From the NCBI GenBank assembly GCA_031761405.1, contig JASEVX010000012.1, positions 19,184,974 through 19,248,973 of the forward strand: a DNA stretch of 64,000 nt. Direction: 5' to 3'. The stretch comes from Serripes groenlandicus. Lineage: Eukaryota > Mollusca > Bivalvia > Cardiida > Cardiidae. The first letter of the stretch is position 1. Each line of letters starts with the position of its first letter. The notes under the pieces were generated by a model. The model was given only the letters and a program-made list of their open reading frames with translations. It was not told where the DNA came from and did not search any database. The translations under genes were made by a program, and so were the position numbers. Positions 1 through 11,859 of this stretch are shown here, piece by piece.

Positions 1-81
1 GTCGAAAAACATGTGCATCATAAGTGGCACTTTTCAAATATTAATCCTAAAAGATTATTTTAATATGATAGTTTATTGTAG

Positions 82-206
82 GCCGGATTCCCGAAGAAAT
101 CAGCCTAATCAAAGAGTGATGTTGCTGCGAGATACACAGTCAACAACCTTAGTTGAAAACATTGTGACCGTGATTTACACGGTCATGGAAAAGGACAGTT
201 GATATG
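82..206 (+). repeat. Exon-like repeat block, copy A of five
   Basis: First of five diverged copies (the others start near 4804, 10136, 11436 and 12717). Each begins right after a pyrimidine-rich stretch ending in AG, like a 3' splice site, and is open in one frame for about 40 codons. Here the readable core is RVMLLRDTQSTTLVENIVTV, closed by TGA after EKDS. The first third differs from the other copies by small deletions that restore frame. A looser homologous block follows in each copy, ending in aaagggaggtaat and a ggattatttccct motif (here 409-482). The protein family is not recognised. It may be a C-terminal exon or an old repeat with a chance frame. Confidence 0.5.
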
Positions 207-870
207 AAACAATTGGTATATGAACATTACAACCAGAACTTTACATAAGGGTATGTATTGAAAAGTGTAAAAAAAGTACAAATTGAATGTACTTTAATTT
301 ACATATTTGCTGTAACTTATAAATTGAATGTTGCATACATAAATAATGTTGCATTGTCAATTAATCAGTTAGATACAAATCTTCAAAAAGAAATAATTAT
401 ACTAATTAAAGGGAGGTAATATAAAGTAACTATTTATCTATTAAACAGCAAAACACATTGTGATAATGGATTATTTCCCTTGTTATCACACCGTTCAACG
501 GTACCTGTCGTCAGAACTTCCCGAGTTTTACAACATTTCTTGCAAAACGTCTTGAGAGAAGGCAAACATTATACTGTAAAATCCCTAGCATGGAATGATT
601 GACAAGATCTAAAAGCTTAAAAAAATGACCACTCACTTTTCCTGACCATGTACAATTTCTGGGATAGAATGACGATAACATAAAAATAGATAAAGCAAGA
701 AATGATTACATACTAGCTTAAGAACTGTGCTGACAGAAAACGGTTTCTGAGTATTTTGTTGATTGTGTGTCCCCTCCCAAAATGGCAGAAGGGCATACAG
801 TAGTCTCGATAAGGAGCAGTCTGTGAATCAATGCTAATTCCTATATACATATCTTTGCAATGGGTATTTG
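207..870. other. Downstream block of copy A, otherwise no gene seen
   Basis: Contains the AT-rich tail shared with the other exon-like copies, including aaagggaggtaat near 409 and ggattatttccct near 470. Nothing else recognised. Confidence 0.4.
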
Positions 871-877
871 TTTTAGT

Positions 878-1060
878 TGTGGTTTAACGCCGTTTTCAAC
901 ATTATTTCAGTTATATCACGGCGACAGTTCACTTATTCAGGATCTCTGGGTAAACAAACCAGTACTAGCCTAGGAAATGTGCATTGCCCAAGGGCTGTAT
1001 GACCAAAGCGCCGCAACTGGGGATCGAACCCGGGACGCCCGGCTCCGTCTCTGTCTCTGT
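878..1060 (-). mobile_element. SINE-related fragment, antisense tRNA-like end
   Basis: Carries the shared SINE body (gtttaacgccgttttcaac, then a ttatatcacggcg motif) and ends in ggatcgaacccgggacgcc, which reads as an antisense B box. The same body recurs at 13.47, 20.84, 21.45, 32.25, 50.35 and 51.72 kb. Confidence 0.6.
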
Positions 1061-1063
1061 CTC

Positions 1064-1237
1064 TTTGTGACGCCTTTGCATCAGACGACTTTTGAAAACA
1101 TTGTGGGGAAAGGATTTGCCACAGTGTTTTTAACTTTTTGCATTAATTATACCTTCATTTATAGAGATTTTCTGGGGTTCTGCCAAAATGCTTTTAAAGT
1201 CGTCTGCTGTATGTTTGCTGTATGCGGGAAATGGTTA
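1064..1237 (+). mobile_element. Degenerate TTAA MITE (CCCTTTCCC family)
   Basis: Retains internal landmarks of the common MITE: gacgcctttgcatcagacga, gaaaacattgtg, cgtctgctg and a final gggaaatggttaa. The left end is lost. Confidence 0.5.
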
Positions 1238-1469
1238 AGTAATATCAATTATCTCGTATAAATACATCAAATAACTGAGCGCTTATAGCACTGATGATCT
1301 GCAATTGCATTTAGACTTATGTCAGTACAGTTACGGAGTATCGTTCAATTAAAATGCAACAGTAGAATCTTTATTGTGCTAAAGCACGTTGCATTGAAAA
1401 GAACATCATACCTCCTTAAGTTCATACAACTCTGAAATATTGATGGCTTCGTTCGTGGATGCCATGTGT

Positions 1470-2060
1470 TTTAAGTGTCATAACAATTTGATTAGAAAGA
1501 AAGTTCCTAGAGCGACGACGTCGTTGCGCAAAGAAGTAATATAGTCACTGAGACATTGACCTTTGCGTAGGTCAGTGAAACTTGAAATCAAACTAGATGC
1601 GATGTTGGTGAAGATTTTCATAACAATCAGATAAGAAAAAAAGTCCCTATATACCTGACTACGTATGGCACAGACGTATAATAGGTAATGTGACAATGAC
1701 CTTTGACATAGGTCAGTGAAACAGAAACTCATACAAGAGGTGATGCGGGTGAACACATGTAATTTCATAACAATCCGGATAAAAAGTAAAGACCCTAGAG
1801 CGATTACATCGTGTTTTAAAGAAGTATAATAGTCACTATTAATGTGACCTTTAATCTGGGTCAGTTAAACGCGATGCTGATAATTATATGTACATGTATT
1901 CAATTTCATAACAATCGGATAAGAAATAAAATAGCTTATGGATGACGTAGCTTTTTACAGACTTTTAATAACGACTGTCACCTAGACCTTTCAAGCGATG
2001 TAGGTCAACATGTGTGTCAAGTTTCTTCACGATTGGGTAATATGCAAAGTTGCTAGAGCT
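1470..2060 (+). repeat. Diverged tandem repeat, about 140 bp unit, 4 copies
   Basis: The phrase cataacaatxxgattaga(g)aaa recurs near 1479, 1619, 1764 and 1905, followed by cctagagcga-like and gacctttg...aggtcagt blocks. Copies are clearly diverged. Open frames across it are not credible genes. Confidence 0.7.
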
Positions 2061-2550
2061 TTACTCTCATCAAAAATTGGAATAGGTCTACAAAGGAGCG
2101 ACCACTCACTTTACTGATCAATTATATGCACTGTTAAACCCTTTCCAACATACATCAAATCTGCAGAAGACGACTTTAAATAAATTAAGGCAAAGATACG
2201 GAATAAGGGGTAGCTAAGACCGAGTAGCTTGGATACATCATCTCGGTAGAATACTATCGTCTAAAATGTGTTTTTGTTTCTTCACAAGCTTTTATGATTT
2301 TATACCGCAGAAAACGACTTTCATAATGTAACCATTAACTAATTTCAATTCTAACATGACGTTGTTTTCCTTGCCTATAGAGAACGAAGAAAATAACCGT
2401 TGATTATTCGTCAATAACCAATGGAAATGCACTACTTTTCACATTGGCTATTCCGGTTATCCCCCCGCGTATAAGCCTGTCATTCAGCGTCACGTGATGT
2501 AAAGAAACATACATGTGTATACTACGTCGTCTGCAATGGCTGACTCGATA
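2061..2550. other. No gene seen
   Basis: AT-rich sequence with a short palindromic area near 2395-2450 (ataaccgttgattattcg). Nothing else identified. Confidence 0.3.
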
Positions 2551-2761
2551 TTTTATTTATTTTATTTTTATTTATTTTACATCGATTGCGAAACAAGCTT
2601 TCAGCTTGGATTAATCATGCTCGATGTCTGCTTCCTGGAGACTTAACCAGTACTCGTGCCGTTTTGTGTGGAAAAATCTCAAAGACAGGACCCGCTCATC
2701 ACGGGACGCGAACCAGGGACCTTTGATACGAGAGGCCGACGCTCTACCTCTGCACCACTGT
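2551..2761 (-). mobile_element. tRNA-derived SINE, ATCGATGTAAAATAAATA-tail family
   Basis: Read on the minus strand: a tRNA-like head (gtggtgcagaggtagagcg A box; ggttcgcgtcccg B box), a short body with gagcgggtcctgtctttgag, and a tail of caatcgatgtaaaataaata. A second copy lies at 4141-4268 on the other strand. Too divergent outside the boxes to be a functional tRNA. Confidence 0.75.
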
Positions 2762-2879
2762 AACGTTATGACGTCAAACCGCTCACGTGACGTCACTTTC
2801 CTAGTCACGCCCACAGAAAATGTTTAAGTTAAGAACCCCTATTAAAAGCTTTTTCCAAGAATCCAAACTAAATGTATCA

Positions 2880-3440
2880 GAAATCTAAACACACCGTTGT
2901 TTGCACTGGATCTCGGACAAGTTTTAGGTTGAATTTCAGGTTTCTAGCTGATTCCGTTATTTGCTGGTACGAGATCTACAGAAATATGTTGTGAAAATGT
3001 CGATTTTTCAGGTTTTAACCTCAAAAATCTCTGAAACTAGATTTTTCCCATATATAACGAACACGCCCAGACCTAGATCACATTGAGTTCTATAAGTGTG
3101 GGGAATTTCAGCAAAATTTCTTTGTCCTCAAATCGCTGAATTTTCGGACATAGCCCTGTAGACATTCGTTCCGCAGAACAGAATAAAATAATTGCTCCAC
3201 TACACTCATTCTATACATATTGTTAACTTGTATAGTACAATGAAAACTAAATAATTAATTAAATAAAATTACATTGTCTTGTTGCTGAGTCTACCCCTCT
3301 TTGTCGTTTTTTTCTGCAGTTATGCGTATAATGCAGTGGGTAGTCACAATTGATGGAACAGCAAACTGGTGGGTAAACTGGTTTGCTAAATAGTGCATTT
3401 ATTTCCCTTTGTTAAGGTGTCGGGTCATGTTAGAATCGAA
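2880..3440. other. No gene seen
   Basis: Low-complexity AT-rich DNA with no recognised repeat family or plausible exon. Confidence 0.25.
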
Positions 3441-3445
3441 ATGAA

Positions 3446-3603
3446 ACTATCAAAAACCTTGGTTTATTGGCGAATAACCAATGGTTTGTCGTTCTGATGC
3501 GTTGTAATTAACCACTCAGGCCGTAGGCCTTCGTGGTTAATTCCTGCGCATCAGAACTCCAAACCATTGGTTATTCGCCAATAACCCACGGTTGTTGATA
3601 GTT
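3446..3603. mobile_element. Foldback element (long palindrome)
   Basis: The two halves are inverted repeats of one another. The outer arm starts actatcaa on the left and ends ttgatagt on the right, and both carry ttggcgaataaccaatggtt or its complement. The centre is ggccgtaggcc. No ORF. Confidence 0.75.
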
Positions 3604-4140
3604 TATTTCTTAAGTATTCCACTTCGTGTTATTTATTTAAAGAGTTTGTAAAAAGGTTACACTTCGTGCAGCTGGGCTGAATAGTTCATTTTATCGAATG
3701 ACAATGCTTGTATCCGATCTAATACGGGTAAACAAATCGACGGCGAAGCCGGCGATGTTTCCCGTCAATAGGTAATGTGTATGAACTTTGCAAAACTTTG
3801 CTATACCGTCTTTCCAAAAATTGTGTCCAGAGTGAATTTTTCGATACAGTCACGATTCTGCTACGTTTTGATTGGATGAAAAGAAAATATCGAAAAAAAA
3901 AAAACTTATAGAGGAAATAATTAAATATGATCATACGTACTCGATAAAGGAACGGACACAAGTAATTTTATGTGAGATAATTTCCGTTTAATAACCCTCG
4001 TCGTCTATTTCTAAAACGAGTTCAAATAAAACTCGTAAGGGTTTTTTGACCACCTTTGACATTCTGGAAGTTATAAATCCAAATTCCTGTTATATGACGT
4101 CATAATATGACGTCTGACGTCATAATATGACGTCATTCTA
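3604..4140. other. No gene seen
   Basis: AT-rich. A doubled tatgacgtcataatatgacgtc stretch at about 4092-4135 is CRE-like but has no associated gene. Confidence 0.3.
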
Positions 4141-4268
4141 TTAGTGGTGCAGAGGTAGAGCGTCGGCCTCTTGTATCAAAGGTCCCTGGTTCGAGTCCCG
4201 TGATGAGCGGGTCCTGACTTTGGGATTTTTTTTTCTTTTGTTTCACAATCGATGTAAAATAAATAAGT
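4141..4268 (+). mobile_element. tRNA-derived SINE, second copy of the ATCGATGTAAAATAAATA-tail family
   Basis: Head gtggtgcagaggtagagcg, B box ggttcgagtcccg (a perfect Pol III consensus), then gagcgggtcctgactttggg and the tail caatcgatgtaaaataaata. Plus-strand counterpart of 2551-2761. Confidence 0.8.
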
Positions 4269-4800
4269 TTAAACTAAATGAACTGAAAGGAAAACGACAG
4301 AAATTATAGGAAACGTTAGTTTGGCTTGTCACAAATGTAGTTCCGTGAATTATGGAATCGTTTTATTTGAAGTACTTTATGAAGGGCAAGTTCATTATTT
4401 GTTGTACCTGTCATCATATTTTCATGGATGTAAAATCTTGGCTATATTTTAAAGTTAAATATAAGCTTAACCTGATGATGATTTTTATTTTCTTTGCTTA
4501 GGTCGGTAGGACTCGTAATTGACGTAAATAACTGATCGTGCTGCAAGCAAGGGGCTAACTGCAGTTCGCGGGGAATTATTCACCGATCACAACATATAAT
4601 AAATGTTTACCCGAAAATAGGTAGCACCTATACTCATATTATATCCATTACGTATTTATTTATATGTGACGAGTGTAATATAACATGACCAAATCACTAT
4701 TTTCTTAACACGTTTAATAAAACTTTATATGAATAATGAAATGTCAGATCCTACATGAGAGCAATACAGATATTTTCAGGTTTATCGTGATTAGTTTATT
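4269..4800. other. No gene seen
   Basis: AT-rich DNA leading to the splice-acceptor-like stretch before copy B. No recognisable element. Confidence 0.25.
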
Positions 4801-4803
4801 TCA

Positions 4804-4924
4804 GGCCAAGATTCCCGAAGGAATCAGCCTATAATAAAAGAGTGGTGTTGCTGCGAGATACACAGACAACAGCCTTAGTTGAAAACATTGCGACCGTGAT
4901 TAACACGGTCGTGGAAAAGGACTG
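4804..4924 (+). repeat. Exon-like repeat block, copy B
   Basis: Starts after gtttatttcag and is open as RPRFPKESAYNKRVVLLRDT... through ENIATVINTVVEKD to TGA. It is intact over the whole block. Its homologous downstream tail is split by the 1.1-kb element at 5129-6237 and resumes near 6252. Confidence 0.55.
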
Positions 4925-5128
4925 ATTGTCGAATGACATTCTATAATGAATATTATAACCATAACTTTACATTAGGGTATGTAAATACAAATACAGAAAT
5001 TAACACATTTAACACAGCATAATTATATATAATTGCATATTGCATATTGTTTTGTTATTAAATAGTGTTAATATGAATAAGAGATCATTGTTAAGTAATG
5101 CGATAAATACGAATCACAACATATAAAA

Positions 5129-6237
5129 CAAGAAATATGTGAGCTACTGCTCACTAGTGATACCCCCGCTCATGTTTTGAAAGACATATGTGATGGTGGG
5201 GTAAAGGGCCATAACTCCGTGAAAAATCATCCAACCGGAACGCAAACACGATATGCGCATCTACACTTGGTGGTGATCCTTCCTATGAAGTTTCATAAAA
5301 TTCCAAAAAGCGGTTGCAGAGAAATAGCCCGGAAATGAATTTAGTCATACATAGCCTGATGGTGGAGTAAAGGGCCATAACTCCGTGAAAAATAATCCAA
5401 CCGGAACGCAAACACGATATGCGCATCTACACTTGGTGGTGATCCTTCCTATGAAGTTTCATCAAATTCCAAAAAGCGGTTGCAGAGAAATAGCCCGGAA
5501 ATGAATTTAGTCATACATAGCCTGATGGTGGGGTAAAGGGCCATAACTCTGTGAAAAATAATCCAACCGGAACGCAAACACGATATGCGCATCTACACTT
5601 GGTGGTGATCCTTCCTATGAAGTTTCATCAAATTCCAAAAAGCAGTTGCAGAGAAATAGCCCGGAAATGAATTTAGTCATACATAGGGGTAAAGGGCCAT
5701 AACTCCGTGAAAAATAATCCAACCGGAACGCAAACACGATATGCGCATCTACACTTGGTGGTGATCCTTCCTATGAAGTTTCTTCAAATTCCAAAAAGCG
5801 GTTGCAGAGAAATAGCCCGGAAATGAATTTAGTCATACATAGGGGTAAAGGGCCATAACTCCGTGAAAAAATAATCCAACCGGAACGCAAACACGATATG
5901 CGCATCTACACTTGGTGGTGATCCTTCCTATGAAGTTTCATCAAATTCCAAAAAGCGGTTGCAGAGAAATAGCCCGGAAATGAATTTAGTCATACATAGG
6001 GGTAAAGGGCCATAACTCCGTGAAAAATAATCCAACCGGAACGCAAACACGATATGCGCATCTACACTTGGTGGTGATCCTTCCTATGAAGTTTCATCAA
6101 ATTCCAAAAAGCGGTTGCAGAGAAATAGCCCGGAAACGAAAGTGTTACGGACGGATGGACGGATGGACGGACGGAAGGACGGACATGGGTAAAACAGTAT
6201 ACCCCCCCCCCCCTTTCCTTCGGAACCGGGGGTATAA
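5129..6237 (-). mobile_element. Non-autonomous Helitron-like element with internal tandem array
   Basis: On the minus strand it starts TTATACCCCCGG after host A. It ends with a hairpin (gtgagcagtagctcac) followed by atatttCTTG and host T, with no target duplication. The interior is a six-unit tandem array, and a g/a-rich ggacggacgg stretch lies at 6150-6185. It interrupts the tail of copy B. Helitron assignment is inferred from end structure and A|T insertion; no Rep/helicase is present. Confidence 0.6.
5202..6160 (-). repeat. Tandem repeat, 156-166 bp unit, 6 copies
   Basis: taaagggccataactc starts units at 5202, 5368, 5534, 5690, 5846 and 6003. The first two spacings are 166, the rest 156-157, because an internal cctgatggtg segment is lost in later units. 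Units are nearly identical, so the array is young or homogenised. Confidence 0.9.
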
Positions 6238-6754
6238 TAAGGATATTCATTAAAGGGAGGTAATCTGAGGAACAACAAACATGGCGAGGATGGATTATTT
6301 CCCTTTTGAACTTGAACTAATCATAGACTTCTGCGAACACTCGATCTATGTCTCTGTCCAATCCAACAGTTACATGGACTACATATATGTAAGACAATAT
6401 GAACAAGAGGTACAAGAGGGCCAGTATCGCTCAACTGCCCTTAGGCAAAATATAAACGACTATAGCCATATAAGACAACTCCCTCCTTTAAAGACCTTGC
6501 TTTGCGATCAATCAACATGGCTTGAAGCTCACCAAACTTTGAAAGGATCATTTCTAAAAAAAATACTTGAACATTTTTTAAGTTTTCACATGGAAATTCA
6601 GGTGTGAAAATAGACGGTTATCACATGATAGTTAAACTGGTCGTAATAATAAAACCGAATAACCATAGAAAATGGCGTTAAACTCCAATAAATAATACAA
6701 TATGCAGCTGAAGATTTTGAAATTGTCTAGACAAAAGGACGGACAATATATGTC

Positions 6755-7146
6755 TTTATTATATGCCTGTACATTTTCCGGTGGAAATAAATGCAGATTG
6801 ACATGCGCAAATACACCACGACAGATTAAAATTCCGTATCTACATGCGGTGTAAATACAAGATTGTGACGTCAGACAGTGCGCGGAATACTTTCAGCGAG
6901 GTATCCCCAATAAACAATGTATTGAATCTGTATATTTAATAGTTTTTTCGCTCTTCATAGATCGTAGGTATATAATAAAAGGAATATTACGTTGCGGGAG
7001 CGATAAATGGGTACGTATTGCACGACTCGTAGCGTGGGAAAATCCATATCTTACTCGACCTTCGGTCTCGTAAGATATCGATTTTTCCACGCTACTTGTC
7101 GTGCAATACAAACCCTTTTATCGCTCCCGCAACGTAATATTCCGTA
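6755..7146. repeat. 392-bp tandem duplication, copy 1, with palindrome
   Basis: Nearly identical to 7147-7538. Each copy ends in a long imperfect palindrome (here 6985-7128) whose outer arms are gcgggagcgata and tatcgctcccgc and whose centre is gaccttcggtc. Confidence 0.85.
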
Positions 7147-7538
7147 TTTATTATATGCCTGTACATTTTCCGGTGGAAATACATGCAGATTGACATGCGC
7201 AAATACACCACGACAGATTAAAAATCCGTATCTACATGCGGTGTAAATACAAGATTGTGACGTCAGACAGTGCGCGGAATACTTTCAGCGAGGTACCCCC
7301 AATAAACAATGTATTGAATCTGTATATTTAATAGTTTTTTCGCTCTTCATAGATCGTAGGTATATAATAAAAGGAATATTACGTTGCGGGAGCGATAAAT
7401 GGGTACGTATTGTACGACTCGTAGCGTGGGAAAATCCATATCTTACTCGACCTTCGGTCTCGTAAGATATCGATTTTTCCACGCTACTTGTCGTGCAATA
7501 CAAACCCTTTTATCGCTCCCGCAACGTAATATTCCGTA
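7147..7538. repeat. 392-bp tandem duplication, copy 2, with palindrome
   Basis: Second unit; palindrome at about 7377-7520. Differences from copy 1 are few substitutions. The apparent protein MYCTTSSVEKSISYE is simply the palindrome arm translated and appears in both copies. Confidence 0.85.
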
Positions 7539-7566
7539 TATATTAATTTTCAAATGAAAGTGTTCT

Positions 7567-7796
7567 TTAACCCTTTCCCTCATATAGACGTTTTCTGACG
7601 CCTCTGTAGCAGACGGCTTTTTGAAAACATAGTGACGAAAGAAAAAATTGCACAAAACGTGCAATTTCTCCTTTTGCAACAATGTTTTCCACTTATATTC
7701 ATAGGTTATCCATTCAATTATGGAGATTTTCTATGTTTCGACAAAATATGTTCAAAGTCGTCTGCTGCAGAATTGTCGTATGTGGGAAAGGGTTAA
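7567..7796 (+). mobile_element. TTAA MITE, CCCTTTCCC family, complete
   Basis: Flanked by TTAA on both sides: TTAACCCTTTCCCTCATA...TGTGGGAAAGGGTTAA. It contains the paired phrases agacggctttttgaaaac and gtcgtctgctgcag, and a central palindrome around gcacaaaacgtgc. TTAA duplication with CCC ends is the signature of piggyBac-type MITEs. No transposase ORF. Confidence 0.8.
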
Positions 7797-8000
7797 GAAC
7801 AGAAATTTCTGCAGCAATGTTTTTAAATCTTCTGCATGAGGAAAAGGGGTAACTAGAAATATAATACGATTTTTTTCTAAATCAAGAGGGCCAAGATGAC
7901 CCTGTATACATTGACTGGTTATTATCCCCAACTTGTGCATTTCGGTTCAGGGGTTAAAGCAAGTTTGGTAGACAGCCCCAAAGGAACATTTAATGTTGAA

Positions 8001-8017
8001 GGGGGGGGGGGGGGGGG
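8001..8017 (+). repeat. G17 homopolymer
   Basis: Seventeen consecutive G. Confidence 0.95.
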
Positions 8018-8022
8018 TCAGC

Positions 8023-8438
8023 ATTGTAGGAGATCTTGTTAAAAGATTAATCTATCTTAAGCAATTGTTGGCCATCTTGTGTAGTCGGTCGTACGTAAAG
8101 GGGCAATACTGTAGTTAAGTGGGGGGGAAACGCGGTATAGTGCATATTATTTTCTTTATTGCAAAGGCCTTTTTATTATATACTGAGAAAAGGTAGAAAT
8201 GTCTCTTCATGTTCAAGTAAACATTGTGGAATTGTAGGAGATCTTGTTAAAAGATTAATCTATCTTAAGCAATTGTTGGCCATCTTGTGTAGTCGGTCGT
8301 ACGTAAAGGGGCAATACTGTAGTTAAGTGGGGGGAAACGCGGTATAGTGCATATTATTTTCTTTATTGCAAAGGCCTTTTTATTATGTACTGAGAAAAGG
8401 TAGAAATGTCTCTTCATGTTCAAGTAAACATTGTGGAA
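8023..8438 (+). repeat. 208-bp tandem duplication, 2 copies
   Basis: attgtaggagatcttg starts at 8023 and again at 8231; both copies run through aaggcctttttattat to caagtaaacattgtgga. Almost identical. Confidence 0.9.
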
Positions 8439-8755
8439 ATATATATAATTTAATGTTAGTAAAACTTAAACAGAAAATTAAGTTCGTTCCTGTGCGCATA
8501 CAAATCATTTGTCGGAATTGTGTGTGCTACAATGAAAAGCTTATGAGTAAGATCAGGGTAAACAAAAAATCTAAAAAACATTAATGGAATACAGGTGTTT
8601 TTAAGGTGTTTGTTAATAATCTGCTGTTAATATTAATTACCGTTGTTTACTTTACATTAGTGAATTCAGAAAATGATCAGTATCCAAAATGTATTTTCAA
8701 ATTTGTTATCAGTCTCCTTCGCCGAGTTACCGTTCGTAACTTACACTCACATGTA
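8439..8755. other. No gene seen
   Basis: Short lysine-rich open frames only, no family recognised. Confidence 0.25.
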
Positions 8756-8756
8756 A

Positions 8757-9996
8757 CTAGAAATATCACTGAAGATGATAAATACCCCCAAAATAGCGCC
8801 TTGACTCAAATTATGGCTTCCGACCCACCAACAAAAGGGCCATAACTCTGTAAAATAACATTCAATTGTAAGACCTTTATGATATGCACATCTCCTCTTG
8901 GTATAGAAGCTTCATGTAAAATGTTATTGAATTCCACCCAGTGGTTTGTAAGAAATAGGCTGGACAAAATATGGCTTCTGACCAACCAACAACTTAATAA
9001 GTAAAAGGGCCATAACTCTGTAAAACAAGAAAAAGTAACAAAGGGCAATAACTGTTTTTAGATTAAATAGAGTTATGGTTTCTGTACACTGCACTTCCTC
9101 TCAATGTGTTGTATCATCCTATGAAGTTTTATTAAATTCCAACAATTAGTTTTAAAGTTATGCTCCGGACAAGACTCTACGAATATGAAAAAGTAACAAA
9201 GGGCAATAACTCTGTAATTATGTAAAGTAGAGTTATGTTTCTTGTACACTGCACTTCCTCTGATTATGCTCTACCATTATATGTAGTTTTATTAGATTCC
9301 ATCCATTAGTTATTAAGTAATTCTACGGACAAGAAAAAGTAACAAAGGGCAATAACTCTGTATTTAGATAAAATAGAGTTATGGTTCCTGTACAACGCAC
9401 TTCCTCTCAATGTGTTGTATCATCCTATGAAGTTTTATTAAATTCCAACAATTTGTTTTAAAGTTATGCTCTGGACAAGACTCTACGAATAAGAAAAAGT
9501 AACAAAGGGCAATAACTCTGTAATTATGTAAATTAGAGTTATGGTTCTTGTACACTGCACTTCCTCTGATTATGCTCTACCATTGTATGCAGTTTTATTA
9601 GATTCCATCTGTTAGTTATTAAGTAATTCTCCGGACAAGAAAAAGTAACAAAGGGCAATAACTGTATTTAGATTAAATAGAGTTATGGTTCCTGTACACT
9701 GCACTTCCTCTCAATGTGTTGTATCATCCTATGAAGTTTTATTAAATTCCAACAATTAGTTTTAAAGTTATGCTCCGGACAAGACTCTACGAATAAGAAA
9801 AAGTAACAAAGGGCAATAACTCTGTATTTAGATAAAATAGAGTTATGGTTCCTGTACACCGCACTTCCTCTCAATGTGTTGTATCATCCTATGAAGTTTC
9901 ATTGTTAAGATATGGTCCGGACAAGATATGGCTTCCGACCGACCAACACAGTGACTCCTATATACCCCCCCAAAACTTTGTTTTTTGGGGGTATAA
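8757..9996 (-). mobile_element. Helitron-like TTATACCCCC...CTAG element with dimeric array
   Basis: Minus strand: the 5' end is A|TTATACCCCC near 9996. The 3' end has the hairpin atcatcttcagtgat, then a few nt and CTAG|T at 8760-8757. The interior (about 9040-9880) alternates two related ~150-bp monomers, each containing ataactct...agagttat. It belongs to the same subfamily as 45765-47898, in opposite orientation. Confidence 0.65.
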
Positions 9997-10135
9997 TGAG
10001 TCGATAGAGTTAGAGTGTGATTGGTTATATCAGGGACATAGATTTACGTCCCTGGTTATATGTACATAGAAGGGAAATATACTTATAATTTACACTTCGG
10101 ACATGCAATGAGACTATTTTATGTTTGTTAGATTG

Positions 10136-10260
10136 AGGCCAAGATTCCCGAAGGAATCAGCCTATAGCAAAAGAGTGCTGTTGCTGCGAGATACACAGAC
10201 AACAACCTTAGTTGAAAACATTGCGACCGTGATTTACACGGTCACGGAAAAGGAACGACG
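10136..10260 (+). repeat. Exon-like repeat block, copy C
   Basis: Open without interruption from PRFPKESAYSKRVLLLRDTQ through LVENIATVIYTVTEKERR to TAA. The downstream shared tail has aaagggaggtaat near 10471 and gggattatttccc near 10517. Copies C, D and E are spaced about 1.3 kb apart. Confidence 0.55.
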
Positions 10261-11024
10261 ATAAGAAAACATTAGTATATAAATATTTTATTCATACCTA
10301 TGCATCAGGTGATATATAGAGATAATTAAAGAAGTTTTACGCGTTTAGCTTGCCTTAATTTCAATATTTCATGTACATAATAAATCAAATATTGTTTTCC
10401 TAGACAATATTTCATTGTTTGTTAAATTGATTCATAAGAATAACAAGGTAAACGTCCTGGTAGTGCTTAAAGGGAGGTAATTTGAAGTACACAAACTAAC
10501 TAATACATGGTGAGAAGGGATTATTTCCCACTTGGTCTGTCTAACAAAACACGTTGGTGATGATTTAAATAAATAATGTACATGGACAGTGTTAAACCTT
10601 TAAATTCGTGTTTCCGTTTCCCACATACAATAATGTTTCATTCTACTGATCATTGACACAAGTCTTTGTGACTAGTACCATTTGTCTCCCACCATTGGGC
10701 TAACGGTCTGCATTGAAAAGTAGTCAATTACCAGGGAAGAATGTTGAGTTGCGTACAGGTGTGAGACAGTCAGGCAAAACACGTTAGGTAGACCGGTCGA
10801 CATGAATATTGTTGTGAAAACTACGTTAAACTCAATCTAGAAAAAACAGAACAATCGTTTTTAGCTCAATTACTCTGTGGAATACTTCCGTTTAGAACAA
10901 TCTCATTAACATCATCTCCTATTAACGCTACGCATAGGATCTGAGGACAACTGATAATCAATTTATTCTTGTTTGCAATTTGACTGATTAGTAGCGACAT
11001 CTTGTGCAGCTGAGACAATAAGAG

Positions 11025-11220
11025 CCCTAAATAAGACGAGTATTTCACATCGCGAAATCCTTATTTGACTCTCAAACCGATTACTCTATGTTGTGGGTAC
11101 ATACAAGAATCATGTTAGTGAGATGATTCTTTTACGTACCTACAACATAGGGCTAAGTTGAGTCATTCAAGAGATATTGATGGGAAAATATGAGTTTACT
11201 GCACCTTATCTAGTCCTCTG
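11025..11220. mobile_element. MITE with gattctttt-palindrome (GATAAGG family), copy 1
   Basis: Central inverted repeat: ctatgttgtgggtac...gtacctacaacatag around gagatgattctt, then gagatattgatggga and ccttatctagtcctctgg. Related copies at 16.84, 17.33, 19.81 and 58.99 kb. Confidence 0.6.
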
Positions 11221-11435
11221 GATAATTGAGAAATTGTGTTGGAAAGCCTCCATATAGAAACATTTAATTGTGCAATTAGGGAAGCAATAAAGGAGATTCT
11301 GTTTTATTATTGATCTTTTTTTGGATATATTGAACATTTCTGACTGTCTGGTTACAGCAGTTAAGAAAAAAAGTACTGTAAAACCATTTGGCACAAGATC
11401 GTGTACTTTAATATCGTTCATGTTTGTTTTATTTA

Positions 11436-11556
11436 GGCCAAGATTCCCGAAGGAATCAGCCTATAGCAAAAGAGTGATGTTGCTGCGAGATTCACAGACA
11501 ACAGCGTTAGTTTGAAAACATTGTGACCGTGATATACACGGTCACGGAAAAGGAAC
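11436..11556 (+). repeat. Exon-like repeat block, copy D
   Basis: Follows gttttatttag. Same frame as copy C as far as RDSQTTALV, where one extra T shifts the frame to a stop. The downstream shared tail is at 11600-11850. Confidence 0.5.
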
Positions 11557-11859
11557 GTTTATGTGGAAAACATTTGTATATAAATATTACATTTATACCT
11601 TTACATTAGGCTATGTATGGAAAAATTACGTAAAGTTACAAATTAAATTTACCTTTCACTTTATATTTCATGTTGTGTTCACAATTTGAATGTTGTAAAA
11701 ATAAAATATATATCATTGTTTATCAATCCGATATAAACGAATCACAAGAAAAATATGATGATAGTTATTAAAGGGAGGTAATATGAAGTTACTACTGACT
11801 GAGACACAACAAAATATTGGTGAGGGTGTATTATTTCCCTTTTTACGTTCACACCTTCA

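Noticed and set aside
6281..6607. 108-codon plus-strand ORF
   Set aside because: Starts in the shared ggattatttccct tail and runs into the CAAGAGG repeat; no recognised domain.
6893..7503. Two copies of a 72-residue protein on the minus strand
   Set aside because: They are the same palindrome arm in a tandem duplication; no coding signals.
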